A stretch of DNA of 64,000 nt from NCBI RefSeq assembly GCF_048773025.1, contig NC_133558.1:20938501-21002500 (forward strand). The letters run 5' to 3'. The stretch comes from Camelus bactrianus (taxonomy: Eukaryota; Chordata; Mammalia; Artiodactyla; Camelidae). The notes under the pieces were generated by a model that saw nothing but the letters and a program-made list of their open reading frames with translations, made no database searches and had not been told where the DNA came from. Position 1 is the first letter of the stretch; the number at the start of each line of letters is the position of its first letter. The position numbers and the translations under genes are program-made. Shown piece after piece: positions 48,140-59,931 of this stretch.

Positions 48140-48650
48140 ATGCTCATCAATTATGAAGGTTCATTGATTTCTCCCCATGAAGTTCTGTAGTTTTCAGTAT
48201 ACAAGTCTTGTTCATATCTTGCTAGATTTATTCCTAGATATTCGATATTTTGGGGTGCTACTCTGAAAGGTATAATTTTCTCAGTTTTGATTTTTCTTTG
48301 TTTCTGGTAGAGTAGAATAGAATTGGCTTTCTGTATATTGCCCTTTCATCCCCCAATACTGTTAAACTTACTTACTGAATCTATTAGCTAGTCTACTATT
48401 TCTATTTTCAAAGTACGTGATCACATCAATAGTAAATCATTTTACTTCCGTTGCTACCTTTAAACCTTTTGTTTCTTTTTCTTGCCACTTTTCCTTGTCT
48501 ACCACTTCTGATATAGAGTCAAGATACAGTCAAGAAGAAAATGTTAAATATTTTCACCATTGAGTTTGATGTGTGCAGACTTTCTTAAACAGAGAAAATT
48601 CCTTTTGAATACTAGTTCTTTAATTACTAGACTTTTTTTTAAGTGAAGAG
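48140..48650 (-). repeat. LINE-1 ORF2 fragment, antisense
   Basis: 'gctagatttattcctagata', 'tttggggtgctactctgaaa' and 'gaattggctttctgtatatt' are antisense L1 ORF2 phrases, with many stops. Confidence 0.75.
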
Positions 48651-49235
48651 CAGAGGTTGAGCTCTGTCAAATAATATTTTATGATTCTAGCCCCCTGGTC
48701 ATATGCCTTTTCTCCTACTTTCAGTTAACACAGTATTGGAAGCCCCAGCTGGAAAACTCAAACAAGAAAGGGAAACAAATGGCCTGCCTTACTGCATGAT
48801 CTCAAATCTGTGCTGTTATGAAATCGTCAAGCCTCAAAGGGCCCAAAGTCCTAACCAGGAGTTCCCCTGCTTTCACCAGATTTTTTCCTCCACGCAGCAA
48901 CTTCCCCTATCAGCCTGAACAGCTGCACTGGACCTGATTCTCGGTCTAAGGTTTCAGGCCGCTGCCAGCGTATGGAACTATTCAAATAGTAACATCCTCC
49001 TGTGAAGTCCGGGGGTGACCCCATTCTCTTGTCACTACAAAGGCTGCCTCCCATAGCCCCTGCTTATTGACTCTGTTTCTGAATGCAACCTCCATGTTGC
49101 CCTACACGGGCAGTGCCCTCCTCCCTCAGGCTGTGAGTTTATGTGAGAAATTGCTATCAATCTATCTGACCATTTGGGGTGTAGTGTGTTCACCCATCGC
49201 ATACTAGTTAGGGTTGGGGAGTTCTTCTTCATCAA
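48651..49235. other. Gene-free stretch upstream of the alpha gene
   Basis: No exon found. Frames at 48,703-48,918 and 49,035-49,352 show no motif and no splice or promoter context. Confidence 0.4.
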
Positions 49236-49239
49236 CAGG

Positions 49240-49490
49240 ATGAATGGGAGGTGGTCAGAACACATGCAGATCAGAAATAAGTGAAATAAATTTATACCTA
49301 TCCTCATTTGATATGATGGTCTATATAAAAAATCCCAAGGAATTCCCCCCAAAAAACCCTCCTGGAACTAATAAGGGAGTTCATCAAAATTGCAGATTTC
49401 AAAAACAATCAAAAAATCAATTTGTATTTCTATATTTGGCAATGAAGAAACGAAGCAAAATTAAAAATACAATATCATTTACAGTAAGAT
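49240..49490 (+). repeat. LINE-1 ORF2 fragment
   Basis: 'tataaaaaatcccaaggaat', 'ctggaactaataagggagtt', 'caaaattgcagatttc' and 'tcaatttgtatttctatat' are sense L1 ORF2 phrases. Confidence 0.75.
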
Positions 49491-49567
49491 GAAAGGAAGG
49501 AAGGGAGGAAGGAACAAAGGAAGGAAGAAAGGAAGGGAGGGAGGGAGGGAGGGAGAGAGGGAGGCTA
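49487..49567 (+). repeat. (GGAA/GGGA)n simple repeat
   Basis: About 80 bases of GGAAGG/GGAG repeat, starting at the end of the L1 fragment and lying about 190 bases before the alpha-gene promoter. Confidence 0.9.
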
Positions 49568-49754
49568 CTCCATGGCCCTCCTCACACACATATACATTCT
49601 GTCAGAATGAACAGAGCTTTCTGTTACTCTCCTCCCGCTCATTCTATGCCATGAAAATGTTCCTTCTGCTCCATTGTGAACCTGTGCCCTTAGATAATTC
49701 AAAGCAAAGGAATTTTCCAGGCTTCTTCCAGGTCTCTTCATAAAAACGCTTCAA

Positions 49755-49797
49755 CTGGCAACTGAGGTGTCAGCTCAGGGAATTTCTCTGATGGGCT
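49755..49797 (+). promoter_or_regulatory. DQA-like promoter with damaged Y box
   Basis: An X-box region (CTGGCAACTGAGGTGTCAG, from 49,755) lies 33 bases before a Y-box position that reads CTGATGGGC (49,788-49,796) instead of CTGATTGG. NF-Y needs the ATTGG core, so this promoter should be weak or dead. Confidence 0.72.
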
Positions 49798-51169
49798 GAA
49801 GCATGATACAGCAGGGTTAGGCCTTGTGGCCTACTCCTGCCTGGTTTCCTCTGCTAGTTCTCCTCTTTAGATCTCCTTCCTTGCAAGTTCACATCACAGC
49901 TCCACTCAGAACAGCCACTCCTGAGGAGACCCTTGGAGGAGGATGTCCATGAAGAAGGCCCTGATTCTAGGGGCCATCACTCTGGCCGCCATGATGAGCC
50001 CCGGTGGAGGTGAAGACATCGTGGGTGAGTGCACAGTGGAGGGGTGTGGATTTAGAATTGCCAAGGAGAGTGGAGACAGCAGTGAATGAGGTGCGGAATC
50101 ACAGTAAGTAGTCTGTGAAACCCCAGTTCCCCTCAATCTGAATTCTGATGTTTATTTTCCCTCCAAGCCAAAACCCGAGCCCTAAAACTCCATGCTTAGT
50201 TCATAGATTAAATTTCATGACGTCCCCATGCCATTGCAGTGCTCAGCAAAGGCCTTTTCCTCTTTCTAATATCAGAAGCAACTAACACACCCTGAAGGTT
50301 GTCACGGCGTTAATTATGGTATGTCCTAATGTTAGAGCTATTTCTCCAAACACATTGCTTCTCTTAACAGCAACTTATGACCCTACTCCTCCTAACCCAC
50401 TCTACACTTTTTGAAAGCTATTACTAATTTTGTCTACCCGATTTCTTAGGGTACTCAAGTCCATAAATTTTTTGCACCACATATAAAGTAGCAGGTCATT
50501 TTTTTTGGTTTCCAACATAATTTATATTTTCCAGGTTTGGGCTCGGGAGGTGAGGAGGATGAATTTTACTGAAGATGGTTGCAATTAGAGAAATATAATT
50601 AATTAGCTGAATGACATTGAGGGAGTCAGCTCACTACATTGATCTTCATTTTTCTCATATGGAAAAATAATTGATTGACTCATCGTTCTAAAGAACACAT
50701 AATCAAAATAAGGATGCAGATGTGTATCTTAAATAACAAAGAACTATATAATGCCAAGGTATAGCATGACTATTATAAATGTAACTTCACTTTTGTTTAT
50801 CTGTTTCAGAACTGTGCATAATGTATGGTGGAAAACCTAGGATCTTACAATAGGTTAGTCTCAGCTTGTCAACCCAAACTACCAGTCCTGTCACCTCCAG
50901 CCAGTAAAGCTCTAAAGAGAGGATAAAAACAGACTAACGATGGTTCTTTTGCCCCTCTGCCCCTCCCTTCCCTATTCACAGCACCTTCTGGATCTGTGGC
51001 TTTATTCTACCACATCTCAGTCTCCTGTCCAGAACTTTGTCCTGCTATGTCATGGGCACTGACAACAGTTATTGAAACCTGAAGTGAAAAAGCCAAGCCA
51101 AGGAAAATAGAAGAGACGTGGAATATGATAGAATCTTCAAAACCTTTCCCAATCATGATTCATTAAGTC

Positions 51170-51560
51170 AACAAATATTTAGTGAGGTATCAAGCACTCC
51201 TCTGGGTGCTTGGCATAAAACAAGGTTTCTATCCGTAAGAAACTGATGTTCTTGCAATAAGAGACAGATAATTTTTTTAAAAAAACAGATTTTATAAGTA
51301 ACTAAATTCCATAATGTGCTAAGAAAGAGATAAATGCTATGAAAATTAAGAGATTAGGTGATTAGACATGAGCTTAAGAATTAAAATTATCTATTCATTA
51401 TTTATTCATTTGTTTAACAATTATGATTGAACTCTTACCATGCACCATGAAACCTACTGGACAGTGGAAGTACAAAGTGAACAAGACAGAGCATCTCAGT
51501 GCCTCTTGGAGTATACATTATCATGGGAAAGACAATATACATGGAAAAATTTTAAGAGAT
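51170..51560. repeat. Old L2/MIR-like repeat in alpha-gene intron 1
   Basis: 'caagcactcctctgggtgct' and 'attgaactcttaccatgcac' are phrases of ancient L2/MIR-type repeats. Assignment is tentative. Confidence 0.4.
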
Positions 51561-52267
51561 AATATTTAACACTTACCTCTCAATAATCCTAAGATAGAAA
51601 AGACAGAAATGGGAACTGATATCAGACCATGCCAAATATGAATCTACACTACTTGGAATACAGTTTCTTATGCTTCCGTGTTTAATAAAATTCTTTCCCC
51701 TCCTGCTCTATCCTACCTTCCTGTTCTTACCTTCCTGCTCTGGAACGGCCCCGCCTCAGCTGACCACATGGGCACTTAAGGCACAAATGTCTACCAGACA
51801 TACGACGCCTTTGGCCAGTTTACGTTTGAATTTGATGGCGATGAGCTATTCTACGTGGACCTGGAAAAAAGGGAAGTTGTCTGGCGGCTGCCTGAGTTTA
51901 ACAATCTTACTAAGTTTGAAACTCAGAGTGCCCTGAGAAACATTGTTATGTCAAAAAGAAATTTGGACATCTTGATAAAAAATTCCAACTTTACACCTGC
52001 CACCAATGGTAAGGGTCTACAGTTCTGCCTCTTCACCGACTCTCCCTCACATTCCAGGTCTCTCTTTCTTCCCCAGGGTAGCTGCTCTTCCCATTACACT
52101 CTAAATTCCTCCACCTTCCTATTTCATTTCCTAGCAAATACCCAGTCCCCATCTGTAGACATCTATATAAATCTCCCTCCCCGAAGTTCCATGAGACACT
52201 CCTTGTGTTCCTGCAAGAGGATGTGCCCAGCCTCGTGGCCTAAGTAGCAAACACAGATGCACACACT

Positions 52268-52486
52268 GTGCCCAGTGGATCCCCAATGACAGGAAAATGT
52301 TCTAAGCTTCACAGTGATTCAAAAGAAGAGGACAGATCAGAAGAACATTCACAGTACAGTTCAGAGGACAGTTCAGCATCTGTGGACGAAGATGGCAGCA
52401 CCCCTTCTGAAGTCACCATAGATAACATTCATCTTCCTCATTTAGAAGATGGAAAAGCTAGAAGTTTTGGACAGTCCTGCCAGTAA
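52268..52486 (+). other. Acidic, Ser-rich 72-codon open frame before a (TAA)n tail
   Basis: In intron 2 of the alpha gene, this frame reads MPSGSPMTGKCSKLHSDSKE, then an E/S/D-rich run, ending ARSFGQSCQ-stop immediately before (TAA)n. The composition is unlike random intron DNA. It may be a 3'-truncated retrocopy of a host mRNA whose A-rich tail became the TAA repeat. I do not recognise the protein. Confidence 0.35.

Positions 52487-52568
<82 letters not shown>
52487..52568 (+). repeat. (TAA)n microsatellite
   Basis: About 82 bases of pure TAA/AAT repeat, uninterrupted and therefore probably polymorphic. It gives the false poly-tyrosine frame on the minus strand. Confidence 0.98.
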
Positions 52569-53433
52569 GTAAATATATGATCTAAGAAACAGGTAAAAAT
52601 AAATGGAGGTGGTTGCTTGCTGTAAAGTGAGCCTAAAAGGACATGGGAAATAGCTCACTAGCAGTTGGGGAGCTGTGTGTGGGTGGGCTCCCCAAACTGA
52701 TTCAAAAACTCAAGGCACAGTTGACAGACATTTAAATCCGTCTTTGGTCTTCATTGTAGAAATCCCTGAAGTGGCCATGTTTCCCAAGTCTTCCGTGATC
52801 CCGGGAATTCCCAACACCCTCATCTGTCACGTGGACAACATCTTTCCCCCCGTGATCAACATCACTTGGTTTCGCAATGGACGCTTCACTGCAGAAGGTA
52901 TCACCGAGACCACATTCTACCCCAAGAGCGACCACTCCTTCCGCAAGTTCAGTTACCTCACTTTTCTTCCCTCCGCTGACGATTTCTATGACTGCAGGGT
53001 GGAGCCCTGGGGCCTGGACGTGCCGCTCGTCAAGCACTGGGGTATGTTTAAATCTCATCGTTGTTTGTGCCCCCTCTGATGTGGCGCGGAATCCACACAG
53101 CCTTGCCTTATAGGCCATAACCCCAAGGGCCGCCACTTCATTTCCCACAATTGCAGCGTTTTCTAATAATTGACTTTACTCTTCTTCCAAAGCCCAGGAG
53201 CCCCGTGCATTTCCAGACACACGCACCCTCATTCACACACAGTAGCCCTACATACCGTGTCCTCTGACCCTGTTTCTTTTTTCTCAGAGCTTGAGATTCC
53301 GACCCCTGTGTCAGAGCTGACAGAGACTGTGGTCTGCGCCCTGGGGTTGGCCATGGGCCTCGTGGGCATCGTGGTGGGCACTGTCCGAGGCCGGCACTTA
53401 GGTGGTCCCTCCAGACACCGAACGGCCACGTGA

Positions 53434-53940
53434 CTCGTGGTCTGGAAAACTGGAAGGTAAGAATCAGATGCGTAAGATCTGGAAAGACGTTACCACAGGT
53501 GGTGAAGGCAATGGTGGAAAATTGGCATCCAGGATACATAAATGTGTTTGAATAATTGTGGGCAAATTGGAGGTGGGTTGACCTTGGGCCGGGAGCACAG
53601 GGCCTGTCAATCTCATGCTGGTTGCTGTTTCGGGTAATCAGCCTTTACAAGAAAAGAGAGGAATGGTTCAGACTCTAGTTCCCTGTTTGGCCTTGATATA
53701 TAACTTACACGTGCTCCCTGTTCCACCTTATCCACATCCCTGTTTCCCTGTTTGAGTGGAATTTATGGAGAGATTTTCCTTCAAAGACCACTGACCCTTA
53801 TGAATTCTTCCAGCTTAGTCTTCAGTTCATCACCTACGTTTCACAGGCAGACCTGGACCATTCTACCCAGCCATCTAGTTCTTGGTCACGCTAATCCAAT
53901 ATCTGTGCCAAAAAAAATAAATAAATCTCTTTCTTTGCTT
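53434..53940 (+). other. Alpha-gene 3' UTR
   Basis: Exon 4 appears to end at 53,456 (AAG before GTAAG), as in DQA genes, with a last untranslated exon after it. Overlapping AATAAA signals at about 53,918-53,925 probably mark the end of the transcript. Confidence 0.55.
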
Positions 53941-55040
53941 GGAGCATACATTTTCTCTGTCTTTTTTCTAGGGTTATTTTGGATCATTGATAAGAATGGG
54001 AGCACTTGTGTTGTAATGTTAGCAGAAATCTCAGCTCTGTTTAACTTGTTTCTCAAGTCATGTTAATACTCACAGCCAAAGTGTCAAAATGATATTGTTA
54101 CATAATAAATGTGGGGGTTTTTTCCCCCTCCCTGTACTTCCTTTTTGCTCTCTCATTACCCATTTAAGTATCAGTGAAGAGAGTGTATACTTTCTCCCCT
54201 CGGTTTAGTGTTTTTCTATGTAAAATGCAAAAAAAGGGGAGAGACAATGTTCAGGTTTTTAATTTTAAAATTGAAGTCTCAATCTGTACTTTAAACACAA
54301 AAATTATATTTTGAGGACACAAAGTCAGAAAAATGCCACCATAAATATTGGATTTGTCCAAAATGCAGAATAATGTGAGCAATATCCTCCCCATTTTCAT
54401 CCCCTGAAGAGATGGAAACTCTCCAGGTTAGGATGAGACACAAGTTAGAAGCAAGAACAACAGAATGAGATAACACTGTCTGTGTCTTAGAGAGTGCCCC
54501 CCACTTTTCTTTTATGTGGGTTAATATCAGTGAGAAGGGAGAGATGGAGGTCGTGGACTGGATAAAAGGGCCCACAGCAGAGGTAACCTCACTCCCCTGT
54601 AGGCACCACCATTTGTCAGTAGCATAAATACAACATAAATTCACTCCGTGCACAAGCTCATAAATTATGTTTTTGACAACATTTAAATTTGGGTTGTCTT
54701 TAGTTGTATGAGACTTTGTAAGTTAATTGAGATTTCAATAAAGTATTAACATCACAGTATTTCAAATTTGCATACAATATAATCCATTAGTAATCACAAA
54801 ATGGGCTGTTGAGAGGACCCACGAGGTGATACATATAAAACATTAAGTTTAATTGTTGGTAGACAGTGAGCCCCAAATATATGTTAACTACAAGTATAAC
54901 TTGTATTTCCTGGACTTGAAACTCCAGTCTCAATGTCCAAACTCTGGGAACCAAGTTTAGTCCATGCTGAGCATTCTTTTTGCTTAAACTAGCTAGTCTC
55001 CCATTAGGCATTCATACCTTTCTTCTTTCTTGCCCTCTCT
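53941..55040. other. Gene-free stretch downstream of the alpha gene
   Basis: No coding or RNA gene seen. A second AATAAA near 54,102 could be an alternative end. Confidence 0.4.
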
Positions 55041-55044
55041 GTCT

Positions 55045-55790
55045 TTCCTTCCTTCTTATTTCATTGTGGTAGAATAGGCATAACATAAAATTTACCATTT
55101 TAACCATTTCAAGTGTACAGGTCAGTGGCATTAAGCGCATTCACACTGTTGTGCAATCATCACCACATCCAGCTCCAGAACTTTTGTGTCATCCCAAACT
55201 GAAACCCTGCACCCATTGAGTAATAACTTTCTATTTCCATTCTTCCTCCAGCCCCTAGTAACCATCAACTTACTTTTTATCTCTGTAAATTTCAATGTAT
55301 CTCATATAAGTGTAATAAGACACTATTTGCCCTTTTGTGCCTGGCTTATTTTAATTAGCATAACGTCTTCGAGATTCACCCGTGTTACAGCATGTGTTAT
55401 TATTTCCTTCCTTTTTAAGATTGACTAATATCCCATTGTGTACGTACACCCCATTTTGTTTATCTAGTTGTCCATCAATGTACATTTGAGTTTTTCTACT
55501 GTTAGCTGTTGAGAATAATGTTTCTATGGACACCGCTGTTTGAGTCTCTGCTTTCAATTCTTTGGAGATAACAGTTAGATATAGATACAGATATAGATCG
55601 ATATCTCCAATTGCTAGATCATATGGTGATTTCATGTTTAACTTTTTGAGGGACCACCATACTGTTCTCCACAGTGGCTGCACCATTTTATATTCCTAAC
55701 AGTAATGCATATGGTTTCCAGTTTCTACATCCACACCAGCACTTATTATTTTCTGAGTTTTTGATAATAACCATTCTAATGGGTGTGCAA
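55045..55790 (-). repeat. LINE-1 3' ORF2 / UTR fragment, antisense
   Basis: 'cattttaaccatttcaagtg', 'ctaatatcccattgtgtacg', 'gctagatcatatggtgattt' and 'ccatactgttctccacagtg' are classic antisense L1 phrases in the right order. Confidence 0.85.
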
Positions 55791-57260
55791 AAATGGTGAA
55801 TCTCACAAAATATTTATCAAAAAAAACAATAAATAGAATTATTTTGTTTTTATAAAAAATTCAAAGCCATGCATACATTAAAAAATAAGAAAATAATTTT
55901 CACAAATTCAGAGTAGTATTTTCTTCTTAAGGGAAAGGATAATTAGATAATTAGTAATAATTGGTAATTAGAGGGTGCACACAAAATGCTTCTGGGAGGG
56001 TGGCTGTTTTCTGTTTTATAACCCGTGTAGTTAATTATTGATTAAATTCTGCACACACGTTTATGAAACTCTTTCTACAGAAGTTACTTGTCACTCTGAG
56101 AGAAATGCTATGATTAAATCGCAGATTATGAAACATTGTTTTCAGGTCATGAGCTAGAGAATCATGTATGCAGCTTTCCTAGATACAAATCCAGTTCAGG
56201 AAATATAAATCCAATTTACTTGGGAAATGAATACTTTAAGGTAAGTGACATGCTTACACTTAAGAGAAGTGAAGAGCTTTTAAACGAATAGCAATTTAAG
56301 ATTCAATGCCCTCCAAGGATATGGATCTATGAGAAAAATGATTGTTGGAAGGATCATGGTGATTCTCGCCCATCTCGCCCTCATTAAAGGACCCCCAGAC
56401 TCAGGTCAAGATAAAAAGTTTACATGAGGCATATATTGTTGGATGGAATATAGAAAAATAGCAAACATCTTCTGTAGAATGGTGAGACTCCTTCTTGGAA
56501 AAGGTCTTCTAGTGACAAAGCTTCAAAAAGAACATCACCAGTGATGTTTGAAGGCAAGTGACAGGTGCCAAGTTTAGGAAATAACCTGAAACTAGAAGTG
56601 GTAGCTTCATGGGTCCATCACAAAGTAAGACAATAGGGAAGCGGTAAGCACTTCATGGAAAAGTAAAAACCCTTACAAAAAAAGGGGGGGGGGGGGAATC
56701 ATTGGTACAGCCAGTTACTGAAAGTGGCAAAACAAAAAATTAAAAATAATAAATGAGGCTTTTGCGTCCTGCAGAAGACCTTTGTTTGACTCAGATTTCA
56801 CTCATGCAGATGTGCACTGACAAAAGGGTAAATGTTGACCTGTAGTTGGAGGGCGCTTCATCAGAACCACTTCCTCTTGAATTTTATATTGCAAGGGAAA
56901 AAAGGGAAAGAATTATCTGGATCTAAACATATAACGTTCCTAATATGTTGTAAAATTGTGAAAGGAAGAGTTTGCATGTACTGACAGAGGCATACAGGAA
57001 GAGTGGGTGGTTAACTGCTACACTGCTAGACTCAGTTGCAGGGTTCTGTTAACAATACAAAGGGGGCTCGTGGCTGTTGGATAAGCAAGATGGAGCAATG
57101 GATTTTAAGAATCTCATAATCAAAAACTAGTAGATTAATTTATTGTCTTTCTAAATTTACAGAGAAATAAATCTCCCTGGAAATCTGTTACTGGTTTTGA
57201 GATGAGAAATTGTAATTAGAAAAAAATGAAGTGTGGTCTGAGATAAACAACTATAGGTCC
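55791..57260. other. Gene-free stretch
   Basis: No exon or named element recognised; includes a short G-run at 56,684-56,697. Confidence 0.45.
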
Positions 57261-57265
57261 ACATC

Positions 57266-57356
57266 CTTGGTGAAACATGAAAAGCACAACATATACATAT
57301 AATATATATAATATATATATATATATTATATGCTGTGTTTCTCATGTTTCACCAAG
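57266..57356. repeat. Inverted repeat with AT-rich centre
   Basis: The left arm (57,266-57,294, starting CTTGGTGAAACATG) and right arm (57,328-57,356, ending CATGTTTCACCAAG) are reverse complements over 29 bases with 3 mismatches. The loop is itself TA-rich and self-complementary, so a cruciform or long hairpin is possible. Confidence 0.85.
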
Positions 57357-57410
57357 AATATATATATATATTATATATATATATATTATATATATATATA
57401 TATTTTTTTT
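57357..57410 (+). repeat. (TA)n simple repeat
   Basis: AT-dinucleotide tract adjoining the inverted repeat, then a short T-run. Confidence 0.95.
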
Positions 57411-57539
57411 TACATTTAACTGGCTTTTGACAAGAATGCATAAGTCATTTGTTTTAAATCAGGTTCCCCTAAAAGCCAAGTCTAAGGGCTTGGGTACAGA
57501 TGGTTTAACTGGGAGGTGGCCTAGGGAACAAGAGTGATG

Positions 57540-59080
57540 AAACAGGAACAGTGAAAGAGGAAAGGAGGAAGAAAAACAAAAGACACATGTGTTACTGAGA
57601 TCACTGCCGTGGACAACGGAGACTCCATGTCACTGAGAAACATCCGGCTTAGCAAACACAATACCTTCCATAAACGTTTGCCTGAAGCACAAGAGTGTTA
57701 AACATTTATCTACGCTCTCCTACTCCCCATTGGTTGAGGGTTGCCTCTGGGGCATTAATTCCCCTATAAGTCTTCGGGCTACACTTGAACAGAGCCCAAG
57801 TGTCCTCCATTAACATTGGAGACAGCTCTGCGTGGCAAGAAAAGATATGCTTGAGGGAGGACACTGTCAGTGCCAGATGAGTCTGAATTTTCTCCTAATT
57901 TTCTACTGCAGCTGCGACTAAAACCAGAGTTGGGTCACAGCGTCGTGACATGGGTGCCAGAGTCCGCCCCTTGCACTGCTAAGACCCGACTGCAGCCCTC
58001 ATTAAGTCCACTGTGTCGCTGACTCTTTAACCTTGTGGGTGATTCCAAGTACCACAAAAGGCATAACAAAGAGGCCTCATGGCTTAAGTGCCAGCTCCTG
58101 CTGGCCCCAAGGCTGCAACTGACATTCGTCACCTCCCGTTTTAGCTTCCCCTCGCACTATGTCAGGACTTCAACTCGGCTAACTCGTTTTCTTGATGGGG
58201 TGGCACATGCTTTCATCACTTAGAAGACTGAGACCTTACTTGCCGTGCCTTGTCAGGCATGGCTTTCTCCAGGGAAGCGCAGGGATTCACACCGCCACTC
58301 CTCTTGGGACTTGACGGAGACTCCTCGCGCATCCACAGCCGACCACGGACAACGCGGGCTCCGCCGGCTGTGCCAGGCACGTGGGCTGCGCAGCGGGGAA
58401 GCTCGCATCACAGGCTGGATGTGCTGAAAACCCTCTCTTGCTCTTGGCCCAAACACGTCGTCTATAAATGGGTCAGAGCAGTGCTCCCGAGCATAAAATA
58501 GAATATGCTGCCTCCAGGGTCCAAAGGGATCCCCCAAGTACTGTAGGGAGAACAAGGTGCCCCTCTTACCTTCAAGATGCTGTCCCGACATACCCCACAC
58601 TCTAAAAACCTATGGCTTGAGTCTGGGTAAACAACCAAAAGTCTGTCTGTGGCCCACTGGATCCCCTGGGAGGCAACTGAGGCCAGAACTTGCTCTGCTG
58701 TCTGGACCCCATAAGCTCTCGTTCTCACCTGGTGGGAATGGCCCCTTTCACATCACCTGGTGCCAGTGCCGTTCGCACCTAGTACCCAGCAGCCTTCAAA
58801 ACGTTTCCTTTACCTGGTACACAATTACTCTAGCAAACGGTCCTTCCTGGTGGTTTTATGTTGGAGGGCACTTCTCCAAGTGGGCCTGGTCTCCCCTTCA
58901 GGCAGTGAATTTGGGGTCGAGAACGGGCTCAGATCTGGAAAGTGGTAACATGGCAGTTTTCCAGTGTGGTGGCTGATAGTAGCGTACTGGTCACAATCTC
59001 CTCAGTTTTTCTGGTGATACAGGCCCGGTAAACCCCTAGTCAGCGTCCCGTCCGTCTCCCCCTAAGGGCACCGCGCTATG
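57540..59080. other. Unassigned moderately GC-rich block
   Basis: No class II exon is seen. The 57,590-57,850 part has LTR-like traits (CCATTGGTTGAGG, CCCCTATAAG), so it may hold an old LTR fossil. The rest is unassigned, and the short frames show no known motif. Confidence 0.35.
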
Positions 59081-59099
59081 ATTGTTACCATCACAGATC

Positions 59100-59640
59100 C
59101 CGGCCGTCCAGCTGCACTTTCAGAACTTCATATACAGGAAATCACACTGCGCGTGCCCTTTTGGGTCTAACTTCTTTCCCCAACATGACGCTTGTGAGAT
59201 TCATCCGTGTTGTTGCCTGTATGAGCGAATTGTTCCTTTTTACTCTGTGAAAATATGGAATTTGTTGATCTGTTATTTCGTTGATAGATTTTTTAGTTAT
59301 TTCCTGTTCGAGACTAGTATAAATAATGCTGCTCAAAATATTTTTAACAAGTCATTTTGTAGACATATGTTTACATTTCTTCAGGCAAAAACTTAGAAGC
59401 AGTATTGTTGTGTCATAGGGCAAGTCTATCTTTATAAGAAATAGCCAGACTTAAAAAAATCTGATTGTACTATTTTACACTCTCAAGAACAAAATGTGAG
59501 ATTTGGGTTGTAACACACCTTGACATCAGATAATACCAGTTTTTTTTTTAACTTAGCCATTTGTGTATGTGCAGTGGTATTTATTGGATTTAATTTGCAT
59601 TCCTATTTAGAGCTTTATTTCACCACTTCGAGTAAAATGT
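59100..59640 (-). repeat. LINE-1 fragment, antisense
   Basis: 'ggaaatcacactgcgcgtgc', 'gtgagattcatccgtgttg' and 'aataatgctgctcaaaata' are antisense L1 3' phrases. Confidence 0.7.
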
Positions 59641-59886
59641 GGACGATTTATAGTCATACAGATCCCTCCACCCTCTCCCTTTTATGTTACAGTGTCATAC
59701 AGAGTACTTCTCCATGCAGTGAAAACCCCACCCCGCAATGTTAAAATCTCTGTTCTCTGTTGGAGGCCAAGAATATAACTTTGATATTTGGGGTTAACAG
59801 AAGGTTGAGTGAAACTACTTATTTTTATTGTACCAAACTTTCAACCATGAAAGGAGAAAGTTTTGGATTGTGTTTGTGAAACCAAG

Positions 59887-59890
59887 AAGT

Positions 59891-59930
<40 letters not shown>
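59887..59930 (+). repeat. (GT)n microsatellite
   Basis: About 40 bases of GT repeat, nearly uninterrupted. Confidence 0.95.

Positions 59931-59931
<1 letters not shown>

Larger units (their letters stand above)
49943..53433 (+). pseudogene. DQA-like: DQA/DYA-like class II alpha gene with in-frame stop
   Basis: Alpha chain partner of class II beta chains. Exons: 1, 49,943-50,024 (leader MSMKKALILGAITLAAMM...GGEDIV); 2, 51,760-52,008 (alpha-1, 249 bases); 3, 52,760-53,041 (alpha-2, 282 bases, Cys pair CHVDN / YDCRVE); 4, 53,288-53,456 with the stop at 53,431. Lengths, phases and splice sites match DQA genes. In exon 2 the codon after ADHMGT is TAA (51,777-51,779), where the family has tyrosine or cysteine; after it the frame stays open (GTNVYQTYDAFGQF...). 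The membrane segment lacks three residues (GTV then RGRH, where DQA has GTVFII), and the VEHWG motif reads VEPWG. With the broken Y box, the simplest call is a young pseudogene. The converging DQB at the right end suggests an ancestral DQA/DQB pair; a DYA-type identity is equally possible. Confidence 0.85.

Noticed and set aside
49489-49743. Lys/Gly/Arg-rich small protein
   Set aside because: It is the translation of a GGAA/GGGA simple repeat.
52458-52658. Poly-tyrosine protein
   Set aside because: It is the translation of the (TAA)n microsatellite on the opposite strand.
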